Source: Umbelopsis ramanniana AG
Lineage: Eukaryota > Mucoromycota > Umbelopsidomycetes > Umbelopsidales > Umbelopsidaceae
Direction: 5' to 3'
Assembly (NCBI RefSeq): GCF_025399195.1
Contig: NW_026252094.1
Coordinates: 1 to 64,000 of the forward strand
Length of the DNA stretch: 64,000 bases
Below the pieces are notes generated by a model. The model worked only from the letters and a program-made list of their open reading frames with translations. It did not search any database and was not told where the DNA came from. Position 1 is the first letter of the stretch. Every line of letters begins with the position of its first letter. Below, piece by piece: positions 11,463-24,383 of this stretch. A program made the translations under genes and the position numbers.

Positions 11463-11864
11463 ATGTCCTTTGATGATACTTCAACGACGTCGGTGACTTC
11501 AGCCAATCCCATCTCCAGTAACAACAGTGGAAACGACGATGATAGCACATCAGAAGGATTTGCCTCAACCAATAGCCTGGTGACAGACGATGAATCTGTC
11601 ATCGAATGCGCCTGTGGTCGACCGCTTAGTCCTGGGTGGACCTGCCCAGTGTGCCGTCGAAGTTGTCCTTTATGTCAGCGTGCGCTGATATCGGATTCTT
11701 CCGACTATTGTGACAGATGTTACAGTCTATGTGATACTCATGGATTGTATAGAAACGATCCTCGCCTACCTACCAGCCCTTGTCCCGAATGGCATCCGCC
11801 GCAAAGCACTACACCAGTAACCCACACCTCCAATAATCAACCTAACGACGCCACTGAGCCATAA
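11463..11864 (+). CDS. Small cysteine-rich (zinc-ribbon-like) protein
   Basis: Intronless 133-residue frame. I do not recognise the family. Residues 1-48 are Ser/Asp/Asn-rich and probably disordered. Residues 49-93 carry a compact metal-site pattern: CxC (49,51), CxxC (61,64), CxxC (68,71), CxxC (83,86), then CxxH (90,93), with core segments CGRPLSPGWTCPVC and YCDRCYSLCDTHGLYR. This would suit two zinc ribbons or a treble-clef pair. The tail is Pro/Thr-rich. The ATG at 11463 is chosen because the in-frame extension upstream begins with GTG, not ATG. The T/C-rich leader supports expression. Could act in protein or RNA binding; no direct evidence. Confidence 0.65.
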   Translation: MSFDDTSTTSVTSANPISSNNSGNDDDSTSEGFASTNSLVTDDESVIECACGRPLSPGWTCPVCRRSCPLCQRALISDSSDYCDRCYSLCDTHGLYRNDPRLPTSPCPEWHPPQSTTPVTHTSNNQPNDATEP

Positions 11865-12881
11865 TCATCGTACCATGGTGTCAGAGAGGAAGAGGAGATC
11901 CCATACCTTCCAGGCTTGTTATCGTCTTTACGTTTTTAATGAATAATTTGTAGTATACACTATTTCCTTTTTGCCTTGTTCCACTTTTGTAATTTTGGAA
12001 ATTTCGAATTTTTTGACTTCGGTTTCATCTTGAAAAAACCATTTACTCATTTTTATACCGTTCAAATCTATTATCAGACGCAATGGGATAGACGATAACC
12101 CATCACCCTGGAGGTGCGTTCGTTTCAACTGTAACATGTGCTTGAATTTAACAATAGAAAAACTTAGCAATAGAGGAATAAAAATAACCATCATTAGAAT
12201 TTAGCAGGCGAACGCGTGTCTATGACAGCCCCCAAGCTGACTTTTTTTTTTGTGTGGGATTTGAGGTTTAGTGCAATGTGACTTGGGGTTGGACATAGTA
12301 CGTAATGGTGTAGGTAAGATTGGATCGTAGCCTGAATATGACCAAATCGTATCTTTATTCGAGAAGTGTTCTTAGATGCTGCTTGCGTCCAGCTTATGAC
12401 CCAAACAAACAAATTTGCACTCACTTCGGACCGGCTATTTATTTTCTTGACACACTTTTGATGAATGGTGATTTGCTTATTCAAGGTCAAAACCTGTAGA
12501 TATCTGTCTGCGCTTGAAATGCCGAATTTAAATGGTTGCCACCAAAGAGAATAATGATGATGCAAGCTAGGAAATGCTGAGAATACAAACCGGTGGGGTG
12601 AGGTTAAGATGGTTCGCTATAACGTTTTTGCACGGTTGTACCAAAAGGTGGGTAAAGCCAGTTTTGGTAACGGAACAACTGCCTGCCATCTTCCATGCCA
12701 CAGACAAGTTTGAGGGGGCTGCAGCATGACGATCCGTTCTTCAATAAACTGCCTGATTTATAAAACGTAGAATCGCCTTCGCTTTCTAATATTACAAGTT
12801 CCATTTTTATTTTTTTGGTTTTTAACGGAAAATTCTGTCCAGAGGCAAATAAAAACAAAACTCTTCAAAAGTATCTATAAA
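11865..12881. other. Intergenic, convergent 3' ends
   Basis: About 1 kb between the stop of the cysteine-rich gene (+) and the stop of the Med12 gene (-). It is AT-rich with homopolymer runs and short frames in all directions. I see no supported gene; it should contain both transcript ends. Confidence 0.6.
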
Positions 12882-15800
12882 TCAGAAAGAGCTGTCATCA
12901 GCAATTTCGCCATCTTCTACATCCAATTTTCGCTTAACGCCAACATGACTTTGTGCAACCGGTAGCGACGAATCGTCCAGAACCATTGGATCGTAAGATT
13001 GTTCTTGTTCAGCCTCATCCTTGTTATTTCCTACGACGCGTCTATCGTTATCGATCCAGTGATGGCCAAACCCGAGTTTGAACCATCTTGAATACGTTAC
13101 TTCTTCTCTCTTGATCTTGCGAGCATTAAACCACATCAAGTTGAGTGGTGCATCGTTATCTTGAACAGGTTCAGGTACATAGTCTTCAATCCACTCCCAA
13201 GGTCGAGGTTGCTGGAGATACAGTTGTAATTGCTGTTGGTTGTTCAGTGGGTGGTCAAACGTCGATGGGGTTTGCAAGGCAGCGGGTAGTTTAACATTGG
13301 TCAAATATGCATTATGGGTCTGGAACGGCAATATTCTCTTGATACGACTGGCAAAGATAAGTGGGATTTTGAGATTTGGCTGTAGATTAGAAAGTTGCTG
13401 CAGGTTGGTTTTCCGCAACTCTCTTGGCACCTCTGTAGTACAAACGTTAGCAATCCTAGTCATGGGTACATTATCATCACTATAAGGCAACAAGATGCCC
13501 TCTTCAAACCTACCGTCCATGAGTAAAGAAACAAGGTCGAGAACAAATTCAAAAAAGCACTCTTGTGTTCCACTGCCATGCACCAATGGTGTCTGTAATA
13601 AATTAAGATAGAAGAATGAGCATATTGTGTTGCATGGCTGCGAGTTGGTGTTAATCTCGCCATTTACCTCCAATAACTCCACCAGTGTAACAATCCACTG
13701 CAGCAATTCGCATTTGTCAGGGTGCTCCCAAATTAGCGAAACGAACGGGATTACCAGGCGCAGCCGCACCAATAAGCTGATTCGAATATCCTGCAGCTTG
13801 ACTGATCTTTCCCAGCCCACCTCTTCTGATTCCTGTTGTACAGTCGAGTCTGTCTTTAAAAGAGCCACCGCCGCATCCTGATAAAGACGAACGAACATAA
13901 GCTAAAGGGTTTAGAAATACAATCTGCCATGACTACTTACCGTATTGTTCGAGCATAACTGTAAGGCTCGTGCTGCATCTACGTAGTTTACATTGCAACT
14001 GTGCATCACCGTATAGATATTGGCTGGCTGAGTGAATCGCTTGATCTGCGCCATGCTGTAACGGAGAAATTCCATCTTGTGGGTATTGTCCCATACATTC
14101 TCAGCAATGAGAACTTGCATAATCTCAAAAAAGGACTTGGCTCGACAGTCATGTCGCTTTGAGGCGAAATCAGGTTGTTGTGAGTCGCAAATACTGCAGA
14201 GAAGAATGCTCTCTAGGAAATTGGCAGACGTTGCCTCGGTGTTCACTACAGTCGGTCCCGCTAGTATCTCGACGCCATGATTCAAAAGAGCTTCGACCAA
14301 TTCGTTTCGTATGCTTTGCACCAGATTTTTCAAAAATCGAGTTTTCCTCAGAGCGGCTTCACGATTGGATCGCGAATCTTGGTCGTCGTCACTCACCATT
14401 GAAGCACGGTGTTCGGCATCTTGTTCGTTCATAAGGATAGCTTGATCAAAGAAAAATCGAACAAACGCTTTGAGGTCGTCGTCAGACCATTCATCTATCT
14501 GGCGATTTCCATCAAACCCTTGATCCACTGCTGATAAACTCTGCGCCATGTTCATATTGACATCCCCACCACTGGTTCCATCATTGGTGTGTGAGTGTTT
14601 GCGCTTCACTTTGGTATCCAGTAATAAGCAGAGCTGAACCCTGGAGCGCTCAAAGTTCCATTGATTGATGTTGCTTAGGATGTCCTTGAATTTGTCGATG
14701 ATGTTGGGAGAAGTGGTCGTATTTACATTGTTGGAACTGTCTTGATCGAAACTTTGAGTCGATGTAGTACAAATTAATTCATTCAATATGCTCAGAATCC
14801 GTGATCGATAGCTATGTTGTTCCGTCACAGTTTCCACTTGCATAGCATCGTCATTGACTGACCCATTGGAAGGTTCTTCGGCAATGTGGTCATATATAAT
14901 GCCCATATCTCGCAAAAATGCGCACTTGAACCAGGGAAGTGTTAGAATATCCGAGCGCAATACCGTGAGATCATGTAGTAGCGGACTGCTCAATGCCAAT
15001 TGCGCCGCCACCTGGGCAAATCCATGGAGCAAGTGAAATACTTCCATTAAGCCTTGCATGGTACTGGCAAAGTATTGCTTGCGAATGGTTTGTAGGCTCG
15101 TGAGCTCATCAAGACCTAATAGCCATGTTTGAGGTTCCTTCCACACGTAGCCACCACCATTGAAAGGTTGTTCGTCGTATCCGCTGGTAGATTGCCTTCG
15201 TCGATCATTGGATCGTGGTTTTAAAATGTTGGTATTCTGTACAATTAACGTTCGTACCATGATGGAAATGTTGTTACAAAGTTGCATTAATTGATGTTCC
15301 CTGTTGTTATTGTTGGATAAAGCATCATGCTGGTCTTGTTGGAGCTGAATCAACCGCTTTGCGATGGAATCAAGTGTGGGGTTGACGAACCGAACCAGCA
15401 ACACATCCATACGAAGGACTTTGCGAGTTACCAGTGCCGTAACGAACATAAACAGCCAATTGCCAAAACCGTGATTTCTTGGCTGCCCTGTCACTGCATC
15501 TTTGATGAGCTGTGTAGAGGGGTGATCGGTAAATAGGTCACAGCCTTGTTTGAGAAGTTCGATAATCTCGTTATCAAGTTGACCACTAATCCGGCATAAG
15601 TTGGTGACCTCCGCAACCAAGTCCGCAAACGTCCGAATGTGTTCACGAAATTGAATCAGCCGAACAGGCAGAGTAGCAAGACTGCCATTAGGACTCGTCA
15701 GTTGCGGAATCGTCACCTCCACTTCTTCACCTGGTAGTCTATTTTCTGTTGCATCTAATACGCCTTTTTCCTTGGCCAGCTGTTGAAGAGTTTGAAAAAT

Positions 15801-18800
15801 GGTGTCCAATAACATTGGAATCCAGTCTAGTTCTCCTTGGTGGCGTGTAAAGAGAGACATGGCGATTTGTTGCCCCTCCTTTGGATTTTGAATCAAGCGA
15901 AGCAGTTCTTGGGGTATTGAGGATTTCGAATCTTGTCGCCTTAAACTCATCTCAGGAGACATTATCTGTGAAATCAATGGCAAAAAAGTGAATACCGAAA
16001 GGCAACAGTGGACTATGCTTGCTACGACGATATATGGGCTTCTTCCAATTACATACCTTCACTTGCATATCAGCTTGAAGCTTCTTCTTATCATCTTCAG
16101 ATATTAAAACCCCAGCTTGGATAAGTTGTGCCATGAAGATCATGATAGATCGCTCGGATATCCCTCTGCCTGACAGAGCGAGATGCTTTGCCCACGTAAT
16201 ACTAGCAATTCGACTTGTCATGTTTGCCAATTTCCAAATGCTGCTGTGCCGATGGAGGGTATCTATTATGAATGGATATATTGAGCTCTCATTTGTGTTC
16301 TCCAAAACCCACAAACTGATCTCGATGGCATGGGTGTAGTCTTGTAAAATTTCGAATATTTTGATCACGGTAACGTATTGTCGAACATTCATTAAGCATG
16401 CACCAGGAGACGTCATAACTCGCCAATTATCCTCACCGATTCTGAAAGGTAGTTAAGGAGAGCATATTAGCATAGGCAAGGCAAGGCGCTTCTCAGCAAC
16501 GGCAGAGTGGTGAAAATGTGTAAAACTTACTGAACGTTTCGAACAACAAATTTCTTGACTTCTGGAACCAGCCAGTCGCGCGCAAATTTGACAACACAGT
16601 ATCTCGAGGACCGTCGTACGGCTCTTTGGACAGCTTCATCCAAATGATCCGTGAGAATAAGTGGAAAGTCTTCTATCGGATGGTCAGCATCGGGCTGAGT
16701 CATGACATCCACGTCCAAGCCAAAAGAGCCTTTTGAAGGATCGCCCTTGCCGAGTAAAGCTGGACGGACCGCTCGTTTTAGATCGTTGTACATTTGTCGC
16801 TCATCCAAATCGCCTTTCTTATTATCGGGTCCATAGATGGCGACTCGGCGTTGATTTTGCAAATACATTGGCATATTTTCAGCTGAAGATAAAAAGCGAA
16901 GATAAAACAGGCAGCGTCTCGACTTTTCAGAATTTCGACGTTCCGCTTCCAAATCACCGCGTGCGATTAAACGAAGTAGATACTTGTGGTAAGAGAAGAT
17001 TGACTGTTGGGTCAAGATATCGAAAAAGTAGCCGATTGAGCTTCTTGTCATGGATGATTCGGCTGGATGCAACAACTGGTTAACAACACAGACTTAGCTA
17101 CAGCGACATCCTTGAGAAGGCTACACTTACCATGATCCACATCCATATGTAATCCATCGTCAGACAACTTCTCGTTTTCATGTACATCACTGTGGTCCAA
17201 GAATCGCATCAAGGACTCTTGAACAGTCAGTTTTCGTTGTTGCTTGTCCAATGTGCTGTCTGGCGTATGTCTTTCGCCCTCTATCTTTACAGCCTCAGTG
17301 TCCGCTGCTCCATTGATATAATGAGAAAGGACGGACGCAATGAAGTATGCTCTCCAGTCACCACTTCGTTCGGTTGTAGTGGCCCATGTACATAGCGTTT
17401 CGATCTTCTTAGAGAGCATTACGGTATCTTCCAATTTTTCGCATGATCCAAAAATCTTACTACACACACTGGCAGCGTACCATCCTCGGACATCTCTCCA
17501 TTCATTGTTGTTGGCGCCATCAACTTGTAACCCGACGCCACTGTCTATCGTCAGGCCAACATCATCCAAAAACGATATAAGCCGCTCTTCCTCGTCTACT
17601 TCATTGTTGCTTGAGTCACCAATGGTAATGAATTGATTGAAAGAAACAACTTTGTCATCGTCTGCATGATTTACTGGGGGTTTTAGTTCTCGAGATGAGC
17701 CACAGTATAGTTCATTTCTTGCGCTGATTTCTTTCCAATAATACTTCATCAAACTTCTGGCTTCAGGAGTCGTCTTCGGTGGAACGTGTGTGTTAATCAC
17801 AAGAACGTCCTGAAGTAAATGCCAGTACTGGTGATACAGCTTTGGATTAAAGAACATGTCGGGAATGGAGAGAAATAATGACTGTGGTCGAAAGGAAGAA
17901 AAAAATACATAGGTTAGAGTTTAGCATGTTGAGAGTTCCTCCGTTTCGATTTGATACGTTACCTGAAGAATTTGTTTGATGTCGGTATGCAGATAGCCAT
18001 ATATCCAATTGCCATCTTCAGCATAGCTTGGGTGTTCGGTTAGCTGATAGGGCAGGGGGTTAGTAGCGGCTCAATTGATCTAGCACTGACATCCATAGTC
18101 AACTTACAGCCTTGTTCGCTTTGACAAGCGTTTCGATTAGAAGATGCATGAGCAGTCTGTTCTGCTTATATTCATCCAAATAATCTTTCACCACAGCACT
18201 CAAGATCAACCACATGACTTCGAAAGATGAGCTATTCGCTAGTGAATCTAGTGACCACTTCAAATATGTGCGCTGATCAAGTAAACCTTCGCAGTATTGC
18301 CATCTAGCAAGCTTGGTGCTATAATGCCAACGTTGCTCAAATTTCTGGCGAAGTTCCGGAGTGGTCCACGGTTTTGTCGTATTTGCACTTGGACTGTTCT
18401 CTGCTTGTGAATTTCCTTGATATTTATAAGCACGCGGCGTCGGGTAGTTCGCGGGAGTGCCATATGTGACTACCGAAGATGTATACGGTGATATTTCGGA
18501 TAACTGCTTCTTCAAGTGATTCGCGACGACGATCGTCCACTGTAAACTGTGCTGCTGTGCAGAGTGAGTGTTGTTGGTGATATTGGTTCTCTGGCTCTAC
18601 GTTAATGAGAATCGTCAGATATGTGAAGTAAACAATACAACTTTAGCAAAGCAAGCAACTAACCATTTCATTCATGCCCACGATTTTGATATACCATGTT
18701 GCGCGCATGAATGGGACTTGTTTCGAAGCCAATGTGTCTAATAACTTTTCTCCTTTGAACCCATGGGGGACATTCCTTGCTAATTTACGCAATGGGACAA

Positions 18801-19593
18801 CACCTTCAGCCAGATCTGTCATCCATTGGTCCTTCTTTTGGTCATTAAGAGTGGCTCTATTTGGTGCTTTGAACGTTGCAGGTCTATGGACATATCATAT
18901 TGAATCAATATTGCGAATAAACAGAATCAATGAACAAATTCTATGCATACCCTGCGATCTTTCCCGCTTCTCGTCGTCGCTTGAGCACGTCTACCATGAA
19001 ATTACCCAATTCACTCAATAATCGCTGTTCATCTTGAAGCTTTCCATACACCATATCGTGTGCACAGGTATGCTCATTCTAAATAAGTCAATCACAGAGT
19101 TGTATGGATGAGATATGGCCAAGCTTATCAAAGACATTGAGAATAAAGTACATACCGAAACCACGCTTTTATCAAAGAAGCCATTCCTCATTGTCTGCTC
19201 GTTCAAGAAATCTTCCTCTTGCCCAGGCTTTTGAGGAAATATGTCCGGATAACCCAAGCTCGGCATAGTTTTGCTCAATGGAAGGCGTTTTGCTGGAGGT
19301 TGTAAGACGTATTTTTTCAGCGGTTGATTGTGATTCTGTTGGTACTTTGGAATGTTTGGAGAATAGTAGCCAGGGGAAGAGCTACTGGAGTACGGTGAAG
19401 ACATGCTAGTGGTTGAATTGAAAGAAGAAACCTGACCGTTGGCATAACCATTGGAAACATTGTTCTGTGCGTATCCTAGGTTTAGATTGCCACCTGTGCC
19501 TCCATACGGCTGATTAGTCGACTGTGTATTGTAGCGCGAATACGGCGCTGTGAATGGCAGAAAATGGCGAGATTGATTAGATCCACAAAACAT
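12882..19593 (-). CDS. MED12: Mediator of RNA polymerase II transcription subunit 12
   Basis: Large subunit of the Mediator kinase module, which with cyclin C, Cdk8 and Med13 regulates RNA polymerase II in the nucleus. About ten exons give roughly 2,050 residues, in the range of animal Med12 and longer than yeast Srb8. The N-terminus has a Tyr/Gly/Ser/Asn-rich part, then the Med12 box LGYPDIFPQKPGQEEDFLNE. The next exons carry PFMRATWYIKIVGMNEM, and further on KKIETLCTWATTTERSGDW is the LCEWA domain. Exons 16416-15952 and 15983-13911 hold the helical body (ALSGRGISERSIM). The last exon (13898-12882) ends KRKLDVEDGEIADDSSF. The start at 19593 is the first ATG of exon 1 (MFCGSNQSRHFLPF). Exon 1 ends at 19156; exons 2 and 3 span 19078-18951 and 18883-18664, with reading frame preserved. 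Confidence 0.92.
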
Positions 19594-20076
19594 TATGATC
19601 TTAAAAGTAGCGATTCAAAGTTTTTCGTTATAATACCTGATGGGCGACCAGCCATTGCCGGTTCAGTGTCTGGTTGGATGTAATGAGCTTTCCTGGGATT
19701 TCCTCAACTTGGTCGTTTCGCACCGCACAAGGGAAGTCATCGGACTTCCATTCTGAAATTTCTCAGTTGCACTTCTCCCAGCGAAACGCTCCCAGACAAC
19801 TCCAGTTTATTTGTATTACGGAAGGCAAGCTACTCGACGTGTAGGCAAGGTCATCGGCTAGTGCTGGAGCATGTAGTTCTATTGCTTATCATTCATAGAA
19901 GTTAATCTTCTTATCCAAACTTTTATTGTTATTGTTTTGTTGGGCAACGGAGAACCAAAGTCAGGTGCCTTAGGTAAGGCAGAGCCTTGTATTCGAAAGG
20001 TCGGATCAAAGAACCGTGGTCTCGACAAGTAATGCATCCAAGACCTTTATGTTAATATTGTACATCAAAAAAGTCC
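19594..20076. other. Med12 promoter region
   Basis: 480 bp between the Med12 start and the stop of the upstream, same-strand ankyrin-BTB gene. It must hold the Med12 promoter and leader and the terminator of the BTB gene. No distinctive element seen. Confidence 0.5.
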
Positions 20077-21961
20077 TTAAGCTTCTAAGCCAAGACTGTC
20101 TAAAATCCCGTCAAGCATATCTAATTTATCATTGTACTCGGCCTCCATGGCCGTCAAGGTCTCCTTCACATACACATGCACTCTTCCAGAAGCATCCAAA
20201 TCAGCTGTTGGGACACTGTACTTCTTTCCAAGGAAGTATCTTAGCTCATCGATAAATGGTATAGTATCTAAAAATTGGGAATGGAAGGGCTGTTTAGAAC
20301 GCATACGATGGCCATAGATTTCGCATCAAAGTGATCACAAACCTGTTTCTTCTCTGTCTGCGATGCTCTCAGCACTTTCCTTGATCAGATTCTTAAACTC
20401 TGTATCTTCAATGTAGTCGTCCAAATTTTCAGCAAGATACTTTGTACAGTACTGCTCAATTCGATCAACTCCTAGGTCAATGGCAGTTCGCATGAGTTCG
20501 TATACATCCATTATGGGAGACCGCTCGCTTGTAATGATAATAGCTGCTATAGACTTGAGTCGATGAAACAAGAACCGGTCAGCAGCCATCAAAACTTCGA
20601 ATGCCATATCAATTGGAATAGCAGCAGCATCAGTGTATATAAACTCCAGTATTATGGTAAAAGCTTCTGCTGAAATGTCGGATATGCGGATGATCGGCAT
20701 TTCCAATGTGACTGAAGGATAATTGACTTGCGATCCTTCAATGTACGATTCAGAGAAGCGGCCAGAGAACATAATGTCAAAATATTCGCTTCTCAGCTTC
20801 AAAAGAGCTTTGTGGCAGGGAAAAGCGAGATCTTCGACCAATATACAGATATCAGCATGAACTGCTCGTGGGTCAATCGGCTCAATATCCGAGACGCTTC
20901 CTTCCAAAATAACAGTCACGGAGCGAATGTCTGTGCCATCACCATCTTGATCAATGATTCGACCCGTGGCTCCAAATATGTTGGTCTTGACGAACTTTTC
21001 GAAATCAGATCGTATTTGTACGATGTCCATTGTGTCACCATGAGCATTTTTCTTGGTGTCAGAAATCTCGTTTTCGCACTTTTTCTTCAGGTCGGATAGC
21101 TCCAAATGCTGACAGACAAACATCAGATTGGTGATAGACTCACGGTTCAAATCTGCCAGCTGACCAGTGTACAGATAATGAAGCACGGCATCAAAGCTTT
21201 CTGGATCCACCAATTGACTCTGTAGCTTGACCTCTTTTTCATTCAACCAACGCTGCATCAAATTTCGTTGAAAGTATGTAGAACGTGCAGCGATGACAAA
21301 GCGATGAACTGGATATTCTCGGTAGACGGGGTGCACATCGTCAGTTGTTACGATACGAATCTTGAACTTTATATCGCTTTCTTGCGGATCCTCGTACAAT
21401 TCAGTCAAGAATTTCTGGAAAGGCTGTGTTTCGTCTGTAGCCTTTGTGATTTTATAAGAAAGTAGTAGATTTCTAATTTGGCTTGTCAGCGCTCCGTAAA
21501 TGCATCGTTCACTAAAGTATAGGTATTAGTTGAAAAAGCAAAATTACAAGACTAATTGCATTGTAGTGATGCTTACCCTTGGAAAGTATTTCGATCACAC
21601 TTTGCGCCATTTTCTAGTAGATATCTAGTGACATCGTAGTGACCGCAAAGACCTATTGGAGTACAGCTACTGTGAGTTCAACTGGCGACATGCTGACTAG
21701 CTTCAGTGCTAAACACCTACATGCCCAGTACAATGGTGAGCATTGCCACTTGTCGACAGCATTGACGGGTCCTCCCACGGAGATTATGTATGCAACTCGC
21801 TCCAAGTCGCCTTCTCGTGTTGCATTACATAATTCATCGAACAATGTCGTCTCGGAGCGATCTAGAACTGGGCTTATATTATCAGCTTCAGCAGGAGCTT
21901 CCTCAGCTGCGGATGCAAGTCGCATAATGTTGCGCTTATTAGTCACAGGTTTTTTGCCCAT
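20077..21961 (-). CDS. Ankyrin repeat and BTB/POZ domain protein (ABTB1-like)
   Basis: About 560 residues. After a short tail (MGKKPVTNKRNIMRLA) come ankyrin-type repeats (LFDELCNATREGDLERVAYI, then VDKWQCSPLYWACR). The large exon (about 21440-20342) carries two BTB/POZ domains: one around YPVHRFVIAARSTYFQRNLM with a charged insertion, the second around VHADICILVEDLAFPCHKAL followed by LRSEYFDIMFSGRFSES. The last exon ends DGILDSLGLEA. Two ankyrin repeats followed by two BTB domains is the layout of animal ABTB1/BPOZ, which has been linked to cullin-3 ubiquitin ligase adaptors and translation elongation factor handling. Role in fungi is inferred. Tandem with Med12, 480 bp apart. Confidence 0.85.
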
Positions 21962-22811
21962 ATTGCATACTCCTTTGGTGCAATGAAGGCTCTTTGTAAG
22001 AATGAGTGTTACAAAAAAAAAAAAAGAAGCGGTACGCTAAGTGGGTTACTGCGGTCGTATTAAATTTTGCCTGGAAGTCTCGACCTTAGGCTTACCACGG
22101 CAATATGTAGCTCTAGAGGCGGTGATTATGCCAATCCTTAGCAGTGACCAACGTACCCATTGCATACAATATAATTTTTCACTCGATGTTGTAGCTTCAC
22201 TGAGATACAACGAAAAAGCATACATCATTGCATTAATCGGTAAGTCCGGATAAACAATGTTAATATCCATTTTTGTTCACCACTGCATAAACGAACGCAA
22301 AGTCTACCAGATTGGCTTTATCCTTGTAGCATTGGTAAAGCGCCCTTCACAACCGGTATTTTGGTTTGGGTTCAAACAAAATATGTGTGTGCAAAAAGCC
22401 AACGATATCCAAGCAGAACAACAATTTGTAAACTTTTAAAATTTGTTTGCCTTGCTTAACGTGATGCAAACCGCTTTCTTGGGGGGTTGTAGAAGATAGT
22501 ACCCATTCTTATTGGACGCGATTGTGGCTGTCCCGTGGGTTCCTTGCATCGCAACGAGCAATCAAGGTTTTATCCTTCTGCTTTTATTTTTTTCCCATTG
22601 GCTCACCATGCCATTGGGCACAGCCACTGGATATGTGTTGCACGTTTCTGAGGTACTTCTCTACCCAAAAAGTGATAGCGTTATTGCATACTTCCTAAAG
22701 AAGTCTTCATACATAAAAACGCCCAGATCATATTTGCTTCCCTCTCAAAGTATTTAAGGAAGAGCATTTTCCATTCGCAGGTGGGTCAAGAACAACGCAA
22801 TTTTTTCAAAA
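21962..22811. other. Divergent promoter region, ankyrin-BTB / NmrA-like
   Basis: 850 bp between two divergent starts. It contains an A-run at 22011-22024 next to the BTB gene and a TATA-like element near the NmrA-like gene. No gene supported. Confidence 0.55.
22751..22758 (+). promoter_or_regulatory. TATA-like element of the NmrA-like gene
   Basis: TATTTAAG lies 54 bp upstream of the ATG at 22812, a usual distance for a TATA box with a short leader. Confidence 0.45.
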
Positions 22812-23933
22812 ATGTCAAAACTCATCGTTGTATTTGGTGGCACTGGAACACAGGTAAGGAAAACAAATCGTGCGTAGACAACTCGATGGTGGCCCTGAAA
22901 AATATTGCTACATAGGGTGGATCAGTTATCAGTGCTTTCTTAAAGGACCCAAACTGGAAAATCCGTACCATCACCCGCGACGTTACCAAACTTCAAAGTT
23001 TAGCTTTGCAAGAAAAAGGAGTTGAAGTTGTCCAAGGCGATATTGGCAATGTTGATTCCCTCGTTGCAGCTGTTCAAGGCGCGAATGCTGTGTACGGTGT
23101 TACTGACTTTTGGGGACCTTTCTTCAATCCAGCTACGCAGAAGCAGCTGGCTCCTGGTCAAACCATCAATAAACACTGCTATGAACTGGAAGTACAACAA
23201 GGCAAGAACATTGTCGATGCCGTGGCCACCATTGCTGACACAACACTTGAGGTGTTTGTATGGTCCAGCTTAGCCGACGTGGCCAAGCTGAGCAGCGGAA
23301 AGTATACCTGGGTTTATCACTTTGATTCCAAAGCCCACGTGTACGATTACATCAAGGAAGCGTATCCCAATCTAGCAAAGAAAACCTCAACTTATCGACC
23401 AGGCCAATACGCCGAAAATTGGCTATCTGCTGGACCTTTCGCTCCCCATAAAGCAGAAGACGGCGTGTATGAGCAAATCAGCAACGTCGGCGAAGAAGTT
23501 ATTCACCCTTGGACTGATACTCGAGGAGACACTGGCAAATTTGTACGCGCTCTCACGCAAACCTCGCCAGAGAAGCATTTGATGGGTGTCAGCCAAACCT
23601 TGTCCTATGGTGACTATCTTAAGATATGGGGAGAAGTCAATGGTGTTCCAACCAGATATGTGAAAATCACTCAAGAGCAGTTCTATGGACTTCTTCCATC
23701 AGCTGCTGCCAAGGAATTTGATGAAATGAATGCTTTCATTGCTGAGTTTGGATATTATGGCGGCGAACCTGGTTTGTTGTCTCCATCAGATGTGAGTATT
23801 TGATTTGTACACGTTGAAGTATTGGTTAATAGGTATTGATATGTTCGCTTACCCACAGCTCAAACTCGATGAACAACCGATAACTGCCAAGGAATGGATC
23901 AAAGCTCAGGATTGGTCCAAGATCTTGAAATAA
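22812..23933 (+). CDS. NmrA-like family NAD(P)-binding protein
   Basis: Three exons (22812-22853, 22916-23791, 23859-23933) encode 330 residues. The N-terminus LIVVFGGTGTQGGSVISAFL is the GxxGxxG Rossmann motif of NmrA/HSCARG proteins, split by intron 1. Then ITRDVTKLQSLALQEKGVEV and VVQGDIGNVDSL follow the family's 'TR....A..L...G.evv.gD..d..sl' pattern. Members of this atypical short-chain dehydrogenase group bind NADPH as redox sensors or reduce small molecules; A. nidulans NmrA represses the GATA factor AreA. FVWSSLADVAKLSSGKYTWV and STYRPGQYAENW match the catalytic-domain consensus. Regulator versus enzyme cannot be told. The ATG follows an A-rich context and TATA-like element. Confidence 0.88.
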
Positions 23934-24383
23934 AAGGGTTGAACTGCTGTAGTTATATCTTGCTTCAAAGTGCCCTGTGTTTACAAAGATGATCATGTAT
24001 ATGATGTCTATGATCAATTTTGAATTCTTCTATATAGCTGAACTTATCGACGTACTGCTTGCAGTAAATAAATAAATCTTACTGACTAGCAACATAACTT
24101 GTACCAAATGCAATACAGCCAAAATTCCATCCGTCTCTGGTGCCCAATAACATTGCTACTTTTGAACATCTTGTGAACTTATTCATAGAGTTTTATAAAA
24201 TGGGGTTGCGTTCTAATTTTTGAGTAGATGCAAGTATTATGGATGCATAAGATACTTTACACCATATCAATGGAGGATAAAAAACTCAAGTTCCGGTGTT
24301 GAAGACCCAATGTACACAATATGTATGATTGCTCGAACTTTTGTTTCCGCCGTAAATTACATAAAAAAGATACTGTACAATTT
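23934..24383. other. Intergenic, convergent 3' ends
   Basis: 450 bp between the NmrA-like stop (+) and GCN2 stop (-). AT-rich, with AATAAATAAA near 24066 as a likely polyadenylation region. No gene seen. Confidence 0.55.

Noticed and set aside
12194-12858. Minus-strand frames downstream of Med12
   Set aside because: They lie in AT-rich 3' DNA after the Med12 stop, have no homology I recognise and look like chance frames.
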